A DNA stretch of 64,000 nucleotides from Carya illinoinensis (Eukaryota; Streptophyta; Magnoliopsida; Fagales; Juglandaceae). The notes beneath the pieces were generated by a model. That model saw nothing but the letters and a program-made list of their open reading frames with translations. It did not search any database and was not told the DNA's origin. A program made the position numbers and the translations under genes. The stretch is taken from the NCBI RefSeq assembly GCF_018687715.1, contig NC_056762.1, positions 33,654,864 through 33,718,863 of the forward strand. Reading direction: 5' to 3'. This document shows positions 46,901-57,740 of the stretch, in pieces. Each line of letters begins with the position of its first letter. The first letter of the stretch is position 1.

Positions 46901-49008
46901 CACCACCCATGTCCTCAAAGAGAAGAGCATGCCTACAGAAAAAAGTTTTCAAGTGATACTTTCCACAATCATAGAGATCAAACTGAGGTTCAAATAAGTA
47001 TCAGGACAAGATAACAAGCGGTTACTTTTTGAAAATTTTGCAGAGAGAACTTGCAAGAGCTTTGTCATAGACATTGTTAAAGCCCTTATGGAAGTCCTCG
47101 TCTGCTATGACCAAATTGAAAGGATTACACAGTGACACAGCACCAGAAAGATGGCAAGTATGAGATTCCTGCAAGTCACACATGATGAAAATATAAATGA
47201 AACACGTACAGCAGCAGATTTGAGGCAAGTGGAAAGAAGAAAACAATAAGAAGCCAGTCCAAGAGTAGCTCCTACAACCAGATGACATTACTTCTCAGCA
47301 ATGATGATGGCTTTAGCACATGTCGCATTCAAGGTCACATCAGAGTGTAATTAGCTGAAATTAAGACTCAACATCCTAACTTAACACATTCTTGTCATTC
47401 CACTCTTCAGATGCCCCAAAATTGCAGATTACTGTCCTGATAAAAAAATATGAAGCACCACTATGATAGATATGAAGTAGTGACATGATTTTCCAATCCC
47501 TAATCTCCTTATAGACTTTTCCCTTGTCGGTTAGAACCTCAAAATTGAAAAACCTTTGAAATGGAACACATATAAATGGAATAGTTCCAATTATTCGCGA
47601 CAGATCAAGTAAAACCCACCACAGCTAGAGGAGAAAAAGAACAAATTAAGACAGTGGCAAAACACAGGCTAGCCTATGATCAAGTGGAGGCTAGCCTGTG
47701 GGTAGACAATAAAAATGACTGCGTACTCCACCTGGTTAGTTAAAGTTTTAGTGAAAGCATTGATGAATTGAGTGGATGTTACGACAATCTGAAATTATTA
47801 CCATATTCAAGCTTAGCCATACAAGCTAGAATAAGATTATCCCGGAACAGGGTCCTCTGTATCATACAAAATTAAAAAGCAAAAGCCTTCCAAACCCGAA
47901 TCAACATATCACATCAACTCATAAATCATGGAAGAGAATGAGTTAGAGAAAGCAAAACACTCGATGGGAAAAAATAATCGCAAGGAGAACATTTCGCTTA
48001 ACACGACGTATAGAATCAACACGGTCAAAAAAAAAAAAAAAAAAACCCTAGTTATATGGTTATCCTACCTGACCCAAATATCGAACAAGAATGTTTGCTC
48101 CAAGAGACCAACCAACAGCATATAAATTAGCTTTTGGGTACCGAGCAGCAACATGCTCCACCACTTCACGCATATCTCCTAAAAACGAGGCCGAATAGAA
48201 CTGAACCAGGAGAGTTATAAAAATTGATCACATACCTTCAAAGAAGCCTCTCAGTATTCATATGTATAATCTGTTAAATATATTGCGTGCACCATACTTG
48301 GACAGTGCAGTGCAAAAGCCATAGAATCTCGAACCGAAAGTAATACCTGAGGAGTGGTGACAGGGCTATCGCCACAACCTCGGCTATTAAAGACGACCCC
48401 ACGCCAGCCTTTGCTTCTGGCTCGAACTAACATATGCCTCACATACGAGTCCCCGCTCCCTCCTGTTAAACCTGGCTGTAACCATCCATAAAAACCACTA
48501 AAAAGGTTAAACTCAGGATAACAACTAATTGAATTAGAGAGAAAATTGATTATGAACGGGACGGAACCAGCAAAATGAGAAGCGGAGACTCAGGCGGCAA
48601 TTGACGGTCGTCGCCGGAGACCCAATCGAGCGCCACGCAGCCGTTGTCTCGGGTGCGGAGGCACTCCCGGCGGAGCCTGACGTCGGGGAGAGACCGGAAG
48701 AACGAGGCGAAGATTGTCTCCATGTGGCAGTTCCATCCGACCATAGGAAACGGGGTGTACGGACGGGTAAGGGTCTTTAGAGCCAGAAGGACCGAGTCGT
48801 GAGCTCCGTCACCGCCGCCGGCGATGATTTCGAGCGACGGGTGATGCTCAGGGTGACTGGGCATTGCGTCGGTGGCGGCGGAGCTGACGTGTATGCCGGA
48901 GATACTGGGAGGTTTGGGTCTCATCGGGGAAGGGAAAAGTGGTTGAGTTGGTACGAACGTGATTGGTCGAAGGTGGAACAAGGGGCTGAGCGGTGTGGCT
49001 CTCGCCAT
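43903..49008 (-). CDS. EMB8/ABHD-type alpha/beta hydrolase, copy 2
   Basis: The product is the tandem paralogue of the gene at 28412-42827: a predicted serine esterase/lipase of the EMB8-like ABHD group, substrate unknown. Eight exons: 49008-48568, 48475-48347, 48200-48069, 47168-47026, 46932-46835, 46745-46651, 45408-45355, 44109-43903. Lengths of exons 2-7 (129, 132, 143, 98, 95, 54 bp) equal those of copy 1 exactly. The joined frame is 432 residues. Probable triad: Ser at about 222 in GWSLGA, Asp at about 350 in NDPI, His at about 379 in GGHLGW. PGLTGGSGD keeps the usual Thr where copy 1 has Ala. The N-terminus is Pro/Ser-rich without acidic residues and might target plastids. The C-terminal tails of the two copies diverge after LERG. 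All introns are GT-AG; intron 6 carries a LINE tail. No coding damage is seen. Confidence 0.95.
44110..45354 (-). other. Intron 7 of hydrolase copy 2, 1245 bp
   Basis: The counterpart in copy 1 is 185 bp, so about 1 kb was gained here. It contains an A tract at about 44160-44175, a GA repeat at 44751-44769, and an internal near-repeat: GAAGACTACAAGGAAGTGGTCTTGTGCAG near 44930 is echoed near 45186 (shared parts GACT-CAAGGAA and TTGTGCAG), with several further matched phrases 250 bp apart. This suggests a roughly 255-bp tandem duplication of part of the intron. No gene is seen. Confidence 0.65.
45930..46626 (+). mobile_element. 5'-truncated LINE tail in intron 6 of hydrolase copy 2
   Basis: A zf-RVT region of a plant LINE reverse transcriptase, read on the plus strand: KGKFTVRSFY, a stop near 46045, then WCCLCQKSGETADHLLLHC (Cys-x2-Cys ... 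His-x4-Cys zinc-binding pattern) and APICILWCIWSERNERLFED, ending at 46528. An AATGAAATATCTTATTACTTATC tail region and a pure A run to 46626 follow. Everything upstream in the LINE is missing, as usual for abortive reverse transcription. It is antisense to the hydrolase and absent from copy 1. I could not find the target duplication. Confidence 0.85.
47169..48068 (-). other. Intron 3 of hydrolase copy 2, 900 bp
   Basis: Ordinary AT-rich intron with an A run at about 48028-48045. Parts correspond to intron 3 of copy 1, for example the phrase AAAGCAAAAGCCTTCCAAA near 47876 against AAAAGCAGTAAAGCCTTCCAAAG near 41461. No insertion is recognised. Confidence 0.7.
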
Positions 49009-49009
49009 T

Positions 49010-50640
49010 GGTGGCCGCTTTTAGGAATAGGTGAGCGAATAGCCGCCGTTACAAGTAGTGAATTCCCGTTGCAACAGAAGTATTTGTTTTGGCGCCCGGG
49101 AATTGACTGTTTACTGCCTTCATTTTTACTACTTTTGAGACTTTTTTTTAACAATAAATATTATATTTTATTAAAACTCGTTGAGTACTGTATTGATAAA
49201 ATTAATTAAAAAATGATTTTATAATAACTTATCGGTATAAATTATACTTGGAAAATGTTTTTTGTATGTTTTTGGTGCTAATTCTTAGCATTCACACACT
49301 TCAAACCATTAACAAACGAGCTTCTTGCTGGCCAGCATCTTGACTTTAAGCACGTGTATAACTCAAATCCGTGTTTAGAGAATAGCAGGGCATAACTTTA
49401 AGCACATGTCGTGCTTGGGCTGCTAGCTAGCGGATTAGATATGTTAGGAATAATGCTATGCGTCCTATGAAGGCTACCGACAGTTAATTTTGATTTTTTA
49501 TTTATTTAATAATTAAGAAAATATTTTTTAATGATATTGTAAATTTTTTTTAAAAAATTTAAAAATATAAGAAAAATATATGAAAAAAAAAATACAATTT
49601 AAAATTTTTAAAAAATAAAAAAAAATAATAATAAAGAGCTCGAGTAGATGTAGCACGATTCATATGTTAATCATGTGTTTCCTCGTATCAAGATACAAGT
49701 CATGTTTCATGTGCTCATTTACAGTTAAAAGTTACAAGTTACAACCTCCCTAGTTTGTGAAAACAAATATTTCGCAAATCAGCTCAATTCATATTATCTC
49801 ACATATAATTATTATAATTTTTTAAAATTTTTAAATAAAAATAATATTAAAAATATATATTTTAATAATATTTTATTTAATTTTTAATTTTAATCTCAAT
49901 TTTACCTACCAACACAGATTAGGCTCGTCTAAGAAAATGTTTCTAAAAGTAGCTCCTCAATTTACAATTTGAACCACAGCAAATCTTCCATTGTTCGTTT
50001 GTGGCTAATAGCCACTGACTATCTTCTCGAGCGAGTGAAGGAAGTAGCTACGCACGGTCAATTTATTGGATTTATTGTCTTTTATTTATTTAGTTTTATA
50101 GGTTATGTTGTGGTCTTTTATTTATTTTTTTATTAAGTAAAATTACTACTTAATTTTACATACTTAAATTGATAAAAAGAAATAGGCTTTTTGGTAAGTG
50201 AAGTAGTCTCACTATTCACAAATAATTTATTCATTATTATTTATAAATAGTTTATTATTATTCATAAATTATTCATTACTATTTATTATTATTTATAGAT
50301 CATTTGAGATCACTTCAACATTAAAGGCTAAACATAATCTTAATAGTTGATGATCATCCTAACAAGCCAAAAGCATTCCCATCCCATAATACTTAGAAGT
50401 TGTCGAGGCAAATCAAGGACAGACGTGGTCTATTTTGTTACCAGGACAATATATAGGACAAAATGACAAAGAAATATTGGATTATTGATTGCGATCCACT
50501 AAGATCGAGCAAACGCTTAAATATATATATTGATGCAGTCGGTGAAATGAAACTGATTCAAAAGACAAACAGAGTACGAAATAAAAACAGTAAGAGATTG
50601 TTCAACAACAAAAGAAAATCTAGCTGCAGAATAATTATGA
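49010..50640. other. Spacer between hydrolase copy 2 and DUF538 gene
   Basis: It contains the promoter side of hydrolase copy 2 and the 3' side of the DUF538 gene. The 49760-49925 stretch (CAAATCAGCTCAATTCATATTATCTC, body AT-rich, ending AATCTCAATTTTACCTACCAAC) resembles a decayed TGAGAT-family MITE. No coding region is supportable. Confidence 0.5.
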
Positions 50641-50660
50641 AGAAGTTTTCGTTCCTTCCT

Positions 50661-51143
50661 TCATTGATCAGTACCATTCGCCTTCTCCAGATACTTCTTC
50701 TTCTCTTCCTCATTCATGAAGGCTGTAATGGGAAAAGATTTGCCAATCCCCATTGGTGTTTTGAAATAGATCTTCTTGCTTGATGCATCTTCCATGCTCA
50801 TCTCAGTTATGGGCACCCACAAAAATACGGCCTGTTTGCTCTTGACTCCGGTCATCTTCTTCATCTTCAACTTCTCCACGTACGCAGTCACCTCTGAAGC
50901 ATAGCTCACTCGGGTGTTAGTCCCAGCAAAGAAATGCTCGTACGGGGCCTTCTGTTTCATCCAGACGAACCCCGTTTCTCGAACTCTTCCGCACTCTTCG
51001 AGGTCCTGCAGGGGAAGAACGCCTCTAGGGAACCCTAGCTCTGCCAAGAGCTCGACCGAGTGACGATAGCACTCTTCCGAACCATGCACAATCTCCGCCC
51101 CGGCGCGCTCGTCCTGATCCCGTGATGTGCCGCCGCTTGCCAT
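50661..51143 (-). CDS. DUF538 family protein, single exon
   Basis: A 160-residue plant DUF538 protein. The family is plant-specific, small and often stress-associated, but the biochemical role is not settled. Visible features: an N-terminal acidic stretch (RDQDERAGAEIVHG), the family pattern HSVELLAELGFPRGVLPLQDLEECG, then GFVWMKQK, the VSYASEVTAYVE region, KMKKMTGVKSKQAVFLWVPITEM, and near the C-terminus IYFKTPMGIGKSFPITAFM. There is no signal peptide or membrane segment, unlike some longer DUF538 members. The frame is open upstream to 51164, but that extension begins at a TTG, so the first ATG at 51143 is the start. A TATA-like TTATTTATT lies near 51221-51229 on the minus strand, about 80 bp upstream. 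No introns or breaks are seen. It is flanked by spacer on both sides, so context says nothing about its role. Confidence 0.93.
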   Translation of the reverse strand: MASGGTSRDQDERAGAEIVHGSEECYRHSVELLAELGFPRGVLPLQDLEECGRVRETGFVWMKQKAPYEHFFAGTNTRVSYASEVTAYVEKLKMKKMTGVKSKQAVFLWVPITEMSMEDASSKKIYFKTPMGIGKSFPITAFMNEEEKKKYLEKANGTDQ

Positions 51144-51578
51144 TGCGCTTTTGGCCCACGACAAATGATCTGTGACGGTTTGCGTCGAAGAATTGAGGAT
51201 TGTGCGATCGAATGCGGTGGAATAAATAAGGGGAGGAGAGGTCGTTGGCTGGAGGTTGAGCTAAACTGAATTATTCAAGAGTGGTTCACCGAATTGCTGG
51301 CCATGACTTATGTTGATCGGTGCATTAAGATACAGTACGTACTGAATTCATCTATGGAAAGAGAACTTTCGTAGAGGTCTCATTGTTTGGCAAATTTCAG
51401 TTGAATTTTTATTTGAGAACGAGACTAGTCACAATATGGATTTAGGTAGTGGCGGATAGAACTTTCCAACAAAAAAGAGTTTTTTTTTTTTTTTCTTAGG
51501 AAAATAAATGCACGACAGAATAACTCTGTTATAGAGATCCAATAAATGAAATATAGCCGGCGGCTTGTGTGTTGCCCC

Positions 51579-51775
51579 GTTTGGTTACAGATGAGATGAG
51601 ATGTTTTAAATAGTAATGAATAAAATATTATTATAATATAATTTTTAAATATTAATTTTGTATTGAGATTTAAAAAAGTTAGATTGTTTATTATATTTTA
51701 TATGAAGATTTGAAAAAAGTGTAATGATGAGTTGAGATGAGATGAGATGAGATTTTTAGTTTTGGTTAACCAAAC
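51579..51775. mobile_element. MITE of the TGAGAT family, 197 bp
   Basis: Perfect 9-bp terminal inverted repeats GTTTGGTTA (51579-51587) and TAACCAAAC (51767-51775) close an AT-rich body that starts CAGATGAGATGAGATG and ends TTGAGATGAGATGAGATGAG. No coding capacity. Target duplications are unclear, so the superfamily is open. It is the best-preserved member of a family also seen at 40784-40992 and 60181-60364, with weaker traces at 14809-15130, 16010-16150, 49760-49925 and 55370-55510. Confidence 0.75.
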
Positions 51776-51779
51776 AAGA

Positions 51780-54700
51780 TTAAATTTTAGCTAGAAAATT
51801 TATTTTTTAAAATTTAATAAACTATTTTTCTATGATGCTAAATAACAAACTCCTTAAATCTATTGCTATTTTATTAAAATATTAATTTTAAAATTTTTAT
51901 TTATTTTAATTTTAATGGTAATTGGAATATTTATTCTTTATTAAAAAAATACATATTAATTTTCTAACTTTTATATTATTTTAATAGATATAATTTTTTA
52001 ACGATTTTTTTTTTTATTATAACGATCATATTTTTCAAACAAATATATTTTTCTAACGGTCATACATACTTTTTTAAATGGCTAGTATTTCTCCATTATA
52101 AAACATAACATTTCAGTTTTCATACGCAGATATTTTGTGGAAAAGAAGGCTACGCGCACGATGACTATGTCTAGTGGAAAGAATATTTTACAGCAAAAAA
52201 AAAAAAAAAAGGCCTGCAATTGGGCTGGTTAGATTTAGCCGGGCAAGTACTTTATGGATAAAATTACTATAGATTTAGCTAGTTTGATATAGATGTATTT
52301 TAAGCAAATTAATTAAATCTTATTTAAATTTTGACTATGCCTAGCTCACTATTAGTGGTTATCAAATCATTTATAAGTTAATTTATAAAATTCGCGACAG
52401 GAGATCTTCTCTTGTCAAATTTGTATTCGAATTGTAGAGTATCTAGCAGCCCCGTAAATAGTTTACTTAATAAGATGGATCGAAAGAGTCTCGGGGGGAG
52501 GGCCGAAATGTAAGCCCATAATTGGATCAGAGAATCAACGCACGCATCTGTACCCTGCAACATCACGACTCGGCCTCTAGGAACATATTTCGATGATCAC
52601 AAAATTGTGAACCAATAGATATTTAATTAGAAAAATGGTAAATTTATAAATTTTTTTAAAATAAGAAATAGTAAAATTGAAATTATTTTTAATTAATAGA
52701 CACAATTAGATTGACTAATTATGGAACGAAATAATTGTAAATGAAAAATGTTTTTTGCAAGCGCCTAATGCAAACGGCGCTCAACCGGCTCTATTTATTA
52801 TTATTATTTCCTCTCTTTGTCGTCTTCGCTTTATCTTTCTCAGTTATCTCTTTTCTTTAATCCGTTTTAAGTGTTTATTTATGTATAAACTCTTTAACAG
52901 ATTATGCTTCACGTCGGCCAAAAAAAAAAAAATATAACTCTTTAGAAATCAAAGATGAGTTGCACAAATTGAAGAAAGGATGTTTTTATTGCAAATAAAA
53001 TTCGAAGACAACCCAATCACAAAACCTCCCAGTCCCTGCCCAGTTTTTGTGCTCTGTGAAGTATTGAGATATATACAAGATTAATTTATTCAGTTAAGAA
53101 AAAAAGAAAAGAAAAAAATATTCTTGATTTAAATTTAAGAAGTAAATGTGGATAGCAAATAACAAAACACGAAAAGCCACACGGTTTGGAATCTAGACTG
53201 GGAGTCTTGAAATATTTTCTGCAGTAGTTCTACTGAAATTTATAGATAGAAAGTGAAAGACAGAGGAAGAGCTTTATAGTTGGTTGAGAGGTTATTAACA
53301 TTTGGATAGACACACTTGGGTTGGGTGTTGAGAGTATAAGAAAGATGGGTGAAGGGACAAAGTGGGGGATTATGGATAGCGATGCATATTACATACCTTT
53401 TTTTTTTCCCCACTTTTGACAATGGTTGGAGCTCGGAGCTTCAAATCCTAATTTTCATTTCAGAATTGCTAGTTGTCTACGACACAGAGACAAGAAAGAG
53501 ATCAGAAGAAAAAAAAAACAGAGAGATGAGAAAGAAGAAAAAGAAGAAAGAGAAAGATGTTTTTGTCTTATCCATTTTATTTTTATTTTATTCTTTTTGT
53601 ATATCCGATTGCATGCTGATTGTATATCTCGATTGTACCTAACAGTTCCGATCGTAAATATACCATTATCTATTTGATTAAAAAAACAGTTTCACTTTAG
53701 AGCGATAAGGCTGTTTTCAATTGTTTAATAGCATCAAATTAAAAAGTGAGATCTCGGCATTACAGAAATTAAAATCATGAGATCACTGTATGGGATTTCT
53801 ATCAAAAATTAAAAACCTAAAATATTTTCTCTTTCCTCTCCTATGGTGCTAACCAGCTTACCTGACGTTGTGCCTCTTATCGTTGCTTCCACCACCTGTT
53901 GCTGCCACCAGTAGTTCGATGCCAGCCAGTCCGACGGTGGCTATACTCATTCTAACAACATACCTAAAAATTAGTTTGCAACACTTCACAGGAAATGCTT
54001 TCAGTACTCTTTGGAATGTAGTCTAATTTCTTCATCAGATTTTTGTAGAGAGATTTTTGTAGGCTTTCATGTGGTTTCTTTTATATATAAACAAAAAAAA
54101 AGGCAGATTTGGGTTGGAAAAAAAATCACAAACTCAAGGTAGTGAAGTCAATTCCGTTTTGACAAGGGACAAACCAGTTCTTGAGTGGAGGACGACGAGG
54201 ACAATGGTGGCTGCGTCAGACTGGTTGGCATTATTGTTAGAATGAGTATTAAATCCATAAACCCAATGTCCGGCGTCGATGAGAAGAGAAGGGTGGGCGG
54301 CGTCGATGGGAGCAAAGTGATGGGATCTGAGATGGGAGAGAGGGGAGGGGCTAGGGATCTGATCGAATGATTTCCCTTCATAGTTTTTTTCTACTGTGTG
54401 CTACGATTTCATGGTTAGCTACATGGATAGGCTCCGTGGCGAAAAAGTATTGAGAGCTGTTTTCTGCACTTTAACAACATGACCGATGAGAAGATTTTCC
54501 CTTGAAAAAAACATGAGCTTCTCTTTTGAAAGATTTGCTAATCCATAGATGATTTGTTACAAAATAATGCACTAAAAAAACCTTCCATATATAAAAGAAA
54601 CAAAATAGTGCGCTCAAAAAACCTTCCATATATAACAAAAACATGCATCAACTTCAGCTACTTGTTATTATTGCCAACTAATCTCTAATGAGAAATGTTT

Positions 54701-56390
54701 GATCCATAAAAATATCTTACAAGACAAGCTTACAAACAAATGTACTTTGCTATAATATGTTAGATTGTAAAATATTTTTTATAGTAAAATAAATTTGATA
54801 TATCATACGAAATCATATAAGTTTGTAAATTTATTTTTATAAAATCTTTTTGAAAATACACTACTTCTTATCTCCAATACCCATATTAGAGAAATTCACA
54901 TTTAATAACCCCTACTCTGTTCTCAATGAAATTCTGATCCTTTTTCCTTCAGTTAGTATATTACAGAACATAACTCTTAATTTCTACATGATTCCTCTTA
55001 CTTATAAAATTATAGAAGGATGCTCCCTCTAGTCTAGAGTCTTCCTCCACTTAAATGGTTTTTTGCCATTCTATATTATCCTTCGTGATCTCTTGAATGT
55101 TCTCTTTTCAGACGATTTCCTCAACTTCCTCTCATTTAATGGCAAGTCTAGAACATCCTCCCCTCCGTAGTAATTCAGCAGGGCCGATGGTGAAACTTGA
55201 AGTTTGGGAGGTTATATCATACGGGTCCATATAGGTTGATGGGAAGCCCTCCAAACGCCGAAGTGGGTCTATTTCACTGCATTTTTGGCCAAGTCCTGTA
55301 TGCCATAGATTAACCAGTCCTTTTGTCCGGAGCATGTTTGGGCAGGTAAAGAATTCTAAAGGTTTATAAAAATTTTAAAATAAAATATAAAAATTAATTT
55401 AAATTTTAAAACTTTTGAAAATATATTTAATTTTTTAATTTTATAATATTTTTATTTAATTATTTTTTTTCATTTATTAAAATTTAATAAAATAATTTTA
55501 TTTAAATTATTTTATTATTATTCACAAAATGACGAGGTTGTCTTGTTTCATAGACCCACTGTATAAAACCTGCCTCGAACACAGCATTTTCTCATCTTTG
55601 ATTCTAACCCGAATTTTAGATCGATGTTGGGCGCTATGGACTCAATTTCCAAATATCAAAGCCTCCCATTGTTGCACTCTACTTGGCCAGCTTTAAGTTC
55701 AAATCTAAAATTATCACTAAAAAGTGGGCAACAAAGCCACCAACCAACCAACCAACCGCTACTTAGTGGCATCCGTTGTGCATATATATATATATATATA
55801 TATAGATTGACCTTGGGGGAAAAAGAAGAAAAGTACGCGGAAATTGTGGACAACTCAACTATCCCAACGAACAATCTAATGATTTGCCAATGGGCCCATC
55901 CATTATAACTGGTGGGCACCTTTGGTCATTATGCGTTCTCTTTTTTTTTTTTTTTCTCTCCTTCTTTCTTTACACCAAACTTTGGGATGGATTAAGGACC
56001 AAGGTCGACATGACCCGAGGCCTGAGGGCTATGTCGAGACATACATTATCAATCTTCAATTATTCTTTCTTATTATTTTCAGAAATCTGGATAATGCTGT
56101 TGAAGTTATCAATTCTACAACACTCTCATATTATTATATTTCTCAATAAAACCTTTCTTCCTATTTCACCGTGTTTGAAAAACTTGGCTCGTCCGTCATG
56201 TTTGGTTTTTTCTCGGGGTAAATGGGCTGCCCAAACAGTCAGATTTTGGTTTTTTTTTTTTTTTTTTCTTTTTTTGGATTGGAATAAGCAAACTCTTCTC
56301 GTAAGTCATACGTGACTTATGAGGCGAGATAGGACTATCGCGTTTTACTGCTTCTCATGACTTGAAACAATAGTGCATTTATAATAAGAA
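51780..56390. other. 4.6-kb spacer with no supportable gene
   Basis: AT-rich DNA with A or T tracts (52195, 52921, 55940, 56250). Frames at 52378-52566, 53349-53677, 54148-54381, 55132-55335 and 55624-56315 have no recognisable domains. A phrase reading GAATGAGTAT beside a GTTAGAAT motif near 54235 and its complement near 53945 suggest a small inverted duplication. An AT-only stretch at 55370-55510 resembles the body of the local MITE family. TA repeats lie at 55783-55803. Confidence 0.45.
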
Positions 56391-56456
56391 AATTATCGAG
56401 ATTGATTTGATGAGATGTGATGGCTTGCAAAATTTCATATTGCAGATTTTACAAGT

Positions 56457-56700
56457 TCGCTCGAGCGGAGGCTTTTGGCCGCTCGAGCGAATTCAGGCAG
56501 ATTCAAACGCTCGACTGCCGCTCGACAGGGAGCTCAAGCGGGTTGCTGAAAAACGAAGATCGCTCGAGCGGAGACATTTGCCGCTCGAGCGAAATCAGGC
56601 AGAGTCGAACGCTCGATGTGCGCTCGATAGGACGCTCGAGCGAAATCAGGCAGAGTCGAACGCTCGACGCGCGCTCGACACCCCGCTCGAGCGAACATCG
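56457..56700. repeat. Six-copy CGCTCGAGCG palindrome array
   Basis: Six perfect 10-bp palindromes CGCTCGAGCG occur in about 240 bp, mixed with half-site variants (CGCTCGAC, CGCTCGAT, GCTCAAGCG). Longer units are visible: CGAGCGAAATCAGGCAGAGTC occurs twice and CGAGCGAATTCAGGCAGATTC once. The high density of stop-free codons makes three frames open here (56407-56920 plus, 56503-56808 minus); none is a gene. The array lies 35-280 bp upstream of a TATA box. Confidence 0.9.
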
Positions 56701-56734
56701 TATTTTGACAGATTTTAGGTTTTCCGCCGTGGGA

Positions 56735-56745
56735 CCATATAAAAG
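56735..56745 (+). promoter_or_regulatory. TATA box downstream of the palindrome array
   Basis: CCATATAAAAGGCC is a strong plant TATA context. Transcription would start near 56770 and run rightward through the LTR-like block. Confidence 0.55.
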
Positions 56746-57740
56746 GCCATTCTTCACTCTAGAGCCGCGGTTTTTGAGAGGAGAACACTCTTTGGGAGAG
56801 AAAAACATAGCTAGAGGGATTCAAATCATTTGTTTTGGAGACGGAATTCCAATCTATTGCACGTACGTTGGATTCATACACGAGCACGGACGGGAGAAAG
56901 GCGTTGAATCGTTCCCTTGAGCTTTTGACGACCAGTTGAGGCTGCAAGGAGGATTTTTCAGTGTTTATTTTCTTCTTCCCATCTTCTCAGAACAATTATG
57001 GTGAATTCGTTTATGTTGAATTCCAATTCTAGCATGAGCTAAATTTTCTTCTTTCTAGGAAAACGATGTAACCTAATTCCGAACTATGCTTGTTTGTCCA
57101 TGCTAATTTAATGCAATTCTCTCTTTGTTTATCTGATTTATTCTGAGTTTAATGCTTCTAATTAACTGGCCATTGATTAGATGATTATTAATCTTGTGAT
57201 TTGCTATCGAAAGAGGGAATCATAGGGTAGATCTTGGATATTTCAGCATAGGTAAGTATAGAGATCGAAAGACTTGTATGAACCTGTGTAGTAATTAAAT
57301 CATTGGTCTTATTGCGTTCTTGATTATTTAATTTGCATACTCTTGTGTGAATTGATAAACTAGAATCAATTTCAATTGACTATCGAAAGAGGCTTTTGGA
57401 TGAATTAGAGATTTGCTAATAGATAAAAGAGGTTTAAGTTAAATTAGCTGGATGAGAAAAGCATAGTGAAGAATTATGGTGAAATCGATTTCCTAGAAGT
57501 TTTCTTCCCTATTGAATTTGATCTTCAAACATCAGTTTTACTTTCTTTGCTTATTTCTTTTGAGTTGATCTAGTTTTATTTGCTACTATAAAAACCTTAG
57601 CGATTCCTCTAGATAGAATTGAGATTAGCATAATTTTGGTATTTGGCAAGAGTAAGGTACCAATCCCTGAGGACGATACTCTTCTTATTACTTTACTATA
57701 AAACTACGATACTGTGCACTTGCAGTTTTGCACCGGTCAA

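Larger units (their letters stand above)
56400..57740 (+). mobile_element. Probable Ty3-type LTR with palindrome array and TATA box
   Basis: The block begins with an array of CGCTCGAGCG palindromes (56457-56700), followed by a TATA box (CATATAAAAGG, about 56735-56745), a leader-like stretch, and a right end with CCAATCCCTGAGGACGATACTC near 57660 then TACTATAAAACTACGATACTGTGCACTTGCAG (as two pieces), which resembles the left end of the minus-strand block at 7150-8600. That layout is U3-R-U5 of an LTR. GATGAGAT occurs at both possible edges (about 56409 and 57743), but it is a common word here, so I do not rely on it as a target duplication. No internal domain is adjacent, so it may be a solo LTR. 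Confidence 0.5.

Noticed and set aside
50463..50783. 106-residue plus-strand frame with a hydrophobic stretch
   Set aside because: Antisense to the 3' half of the DUF538 gene, whose minus-strand protein is clearly real.
55132..55335. 67-residue minus-strand frame ending ELLRRGGCSRLAIK
   Set aside because: No recognisable domain. It might be decayed transposon sequence, but the evidence is too thin.
56407..56920. Long plus- and minus-strand frames, up to 167 residues
   Set aside because: CGCTCGAGCG repeats lack stop codons in several frames. Frames on both strands are open at once and no domain is visible.
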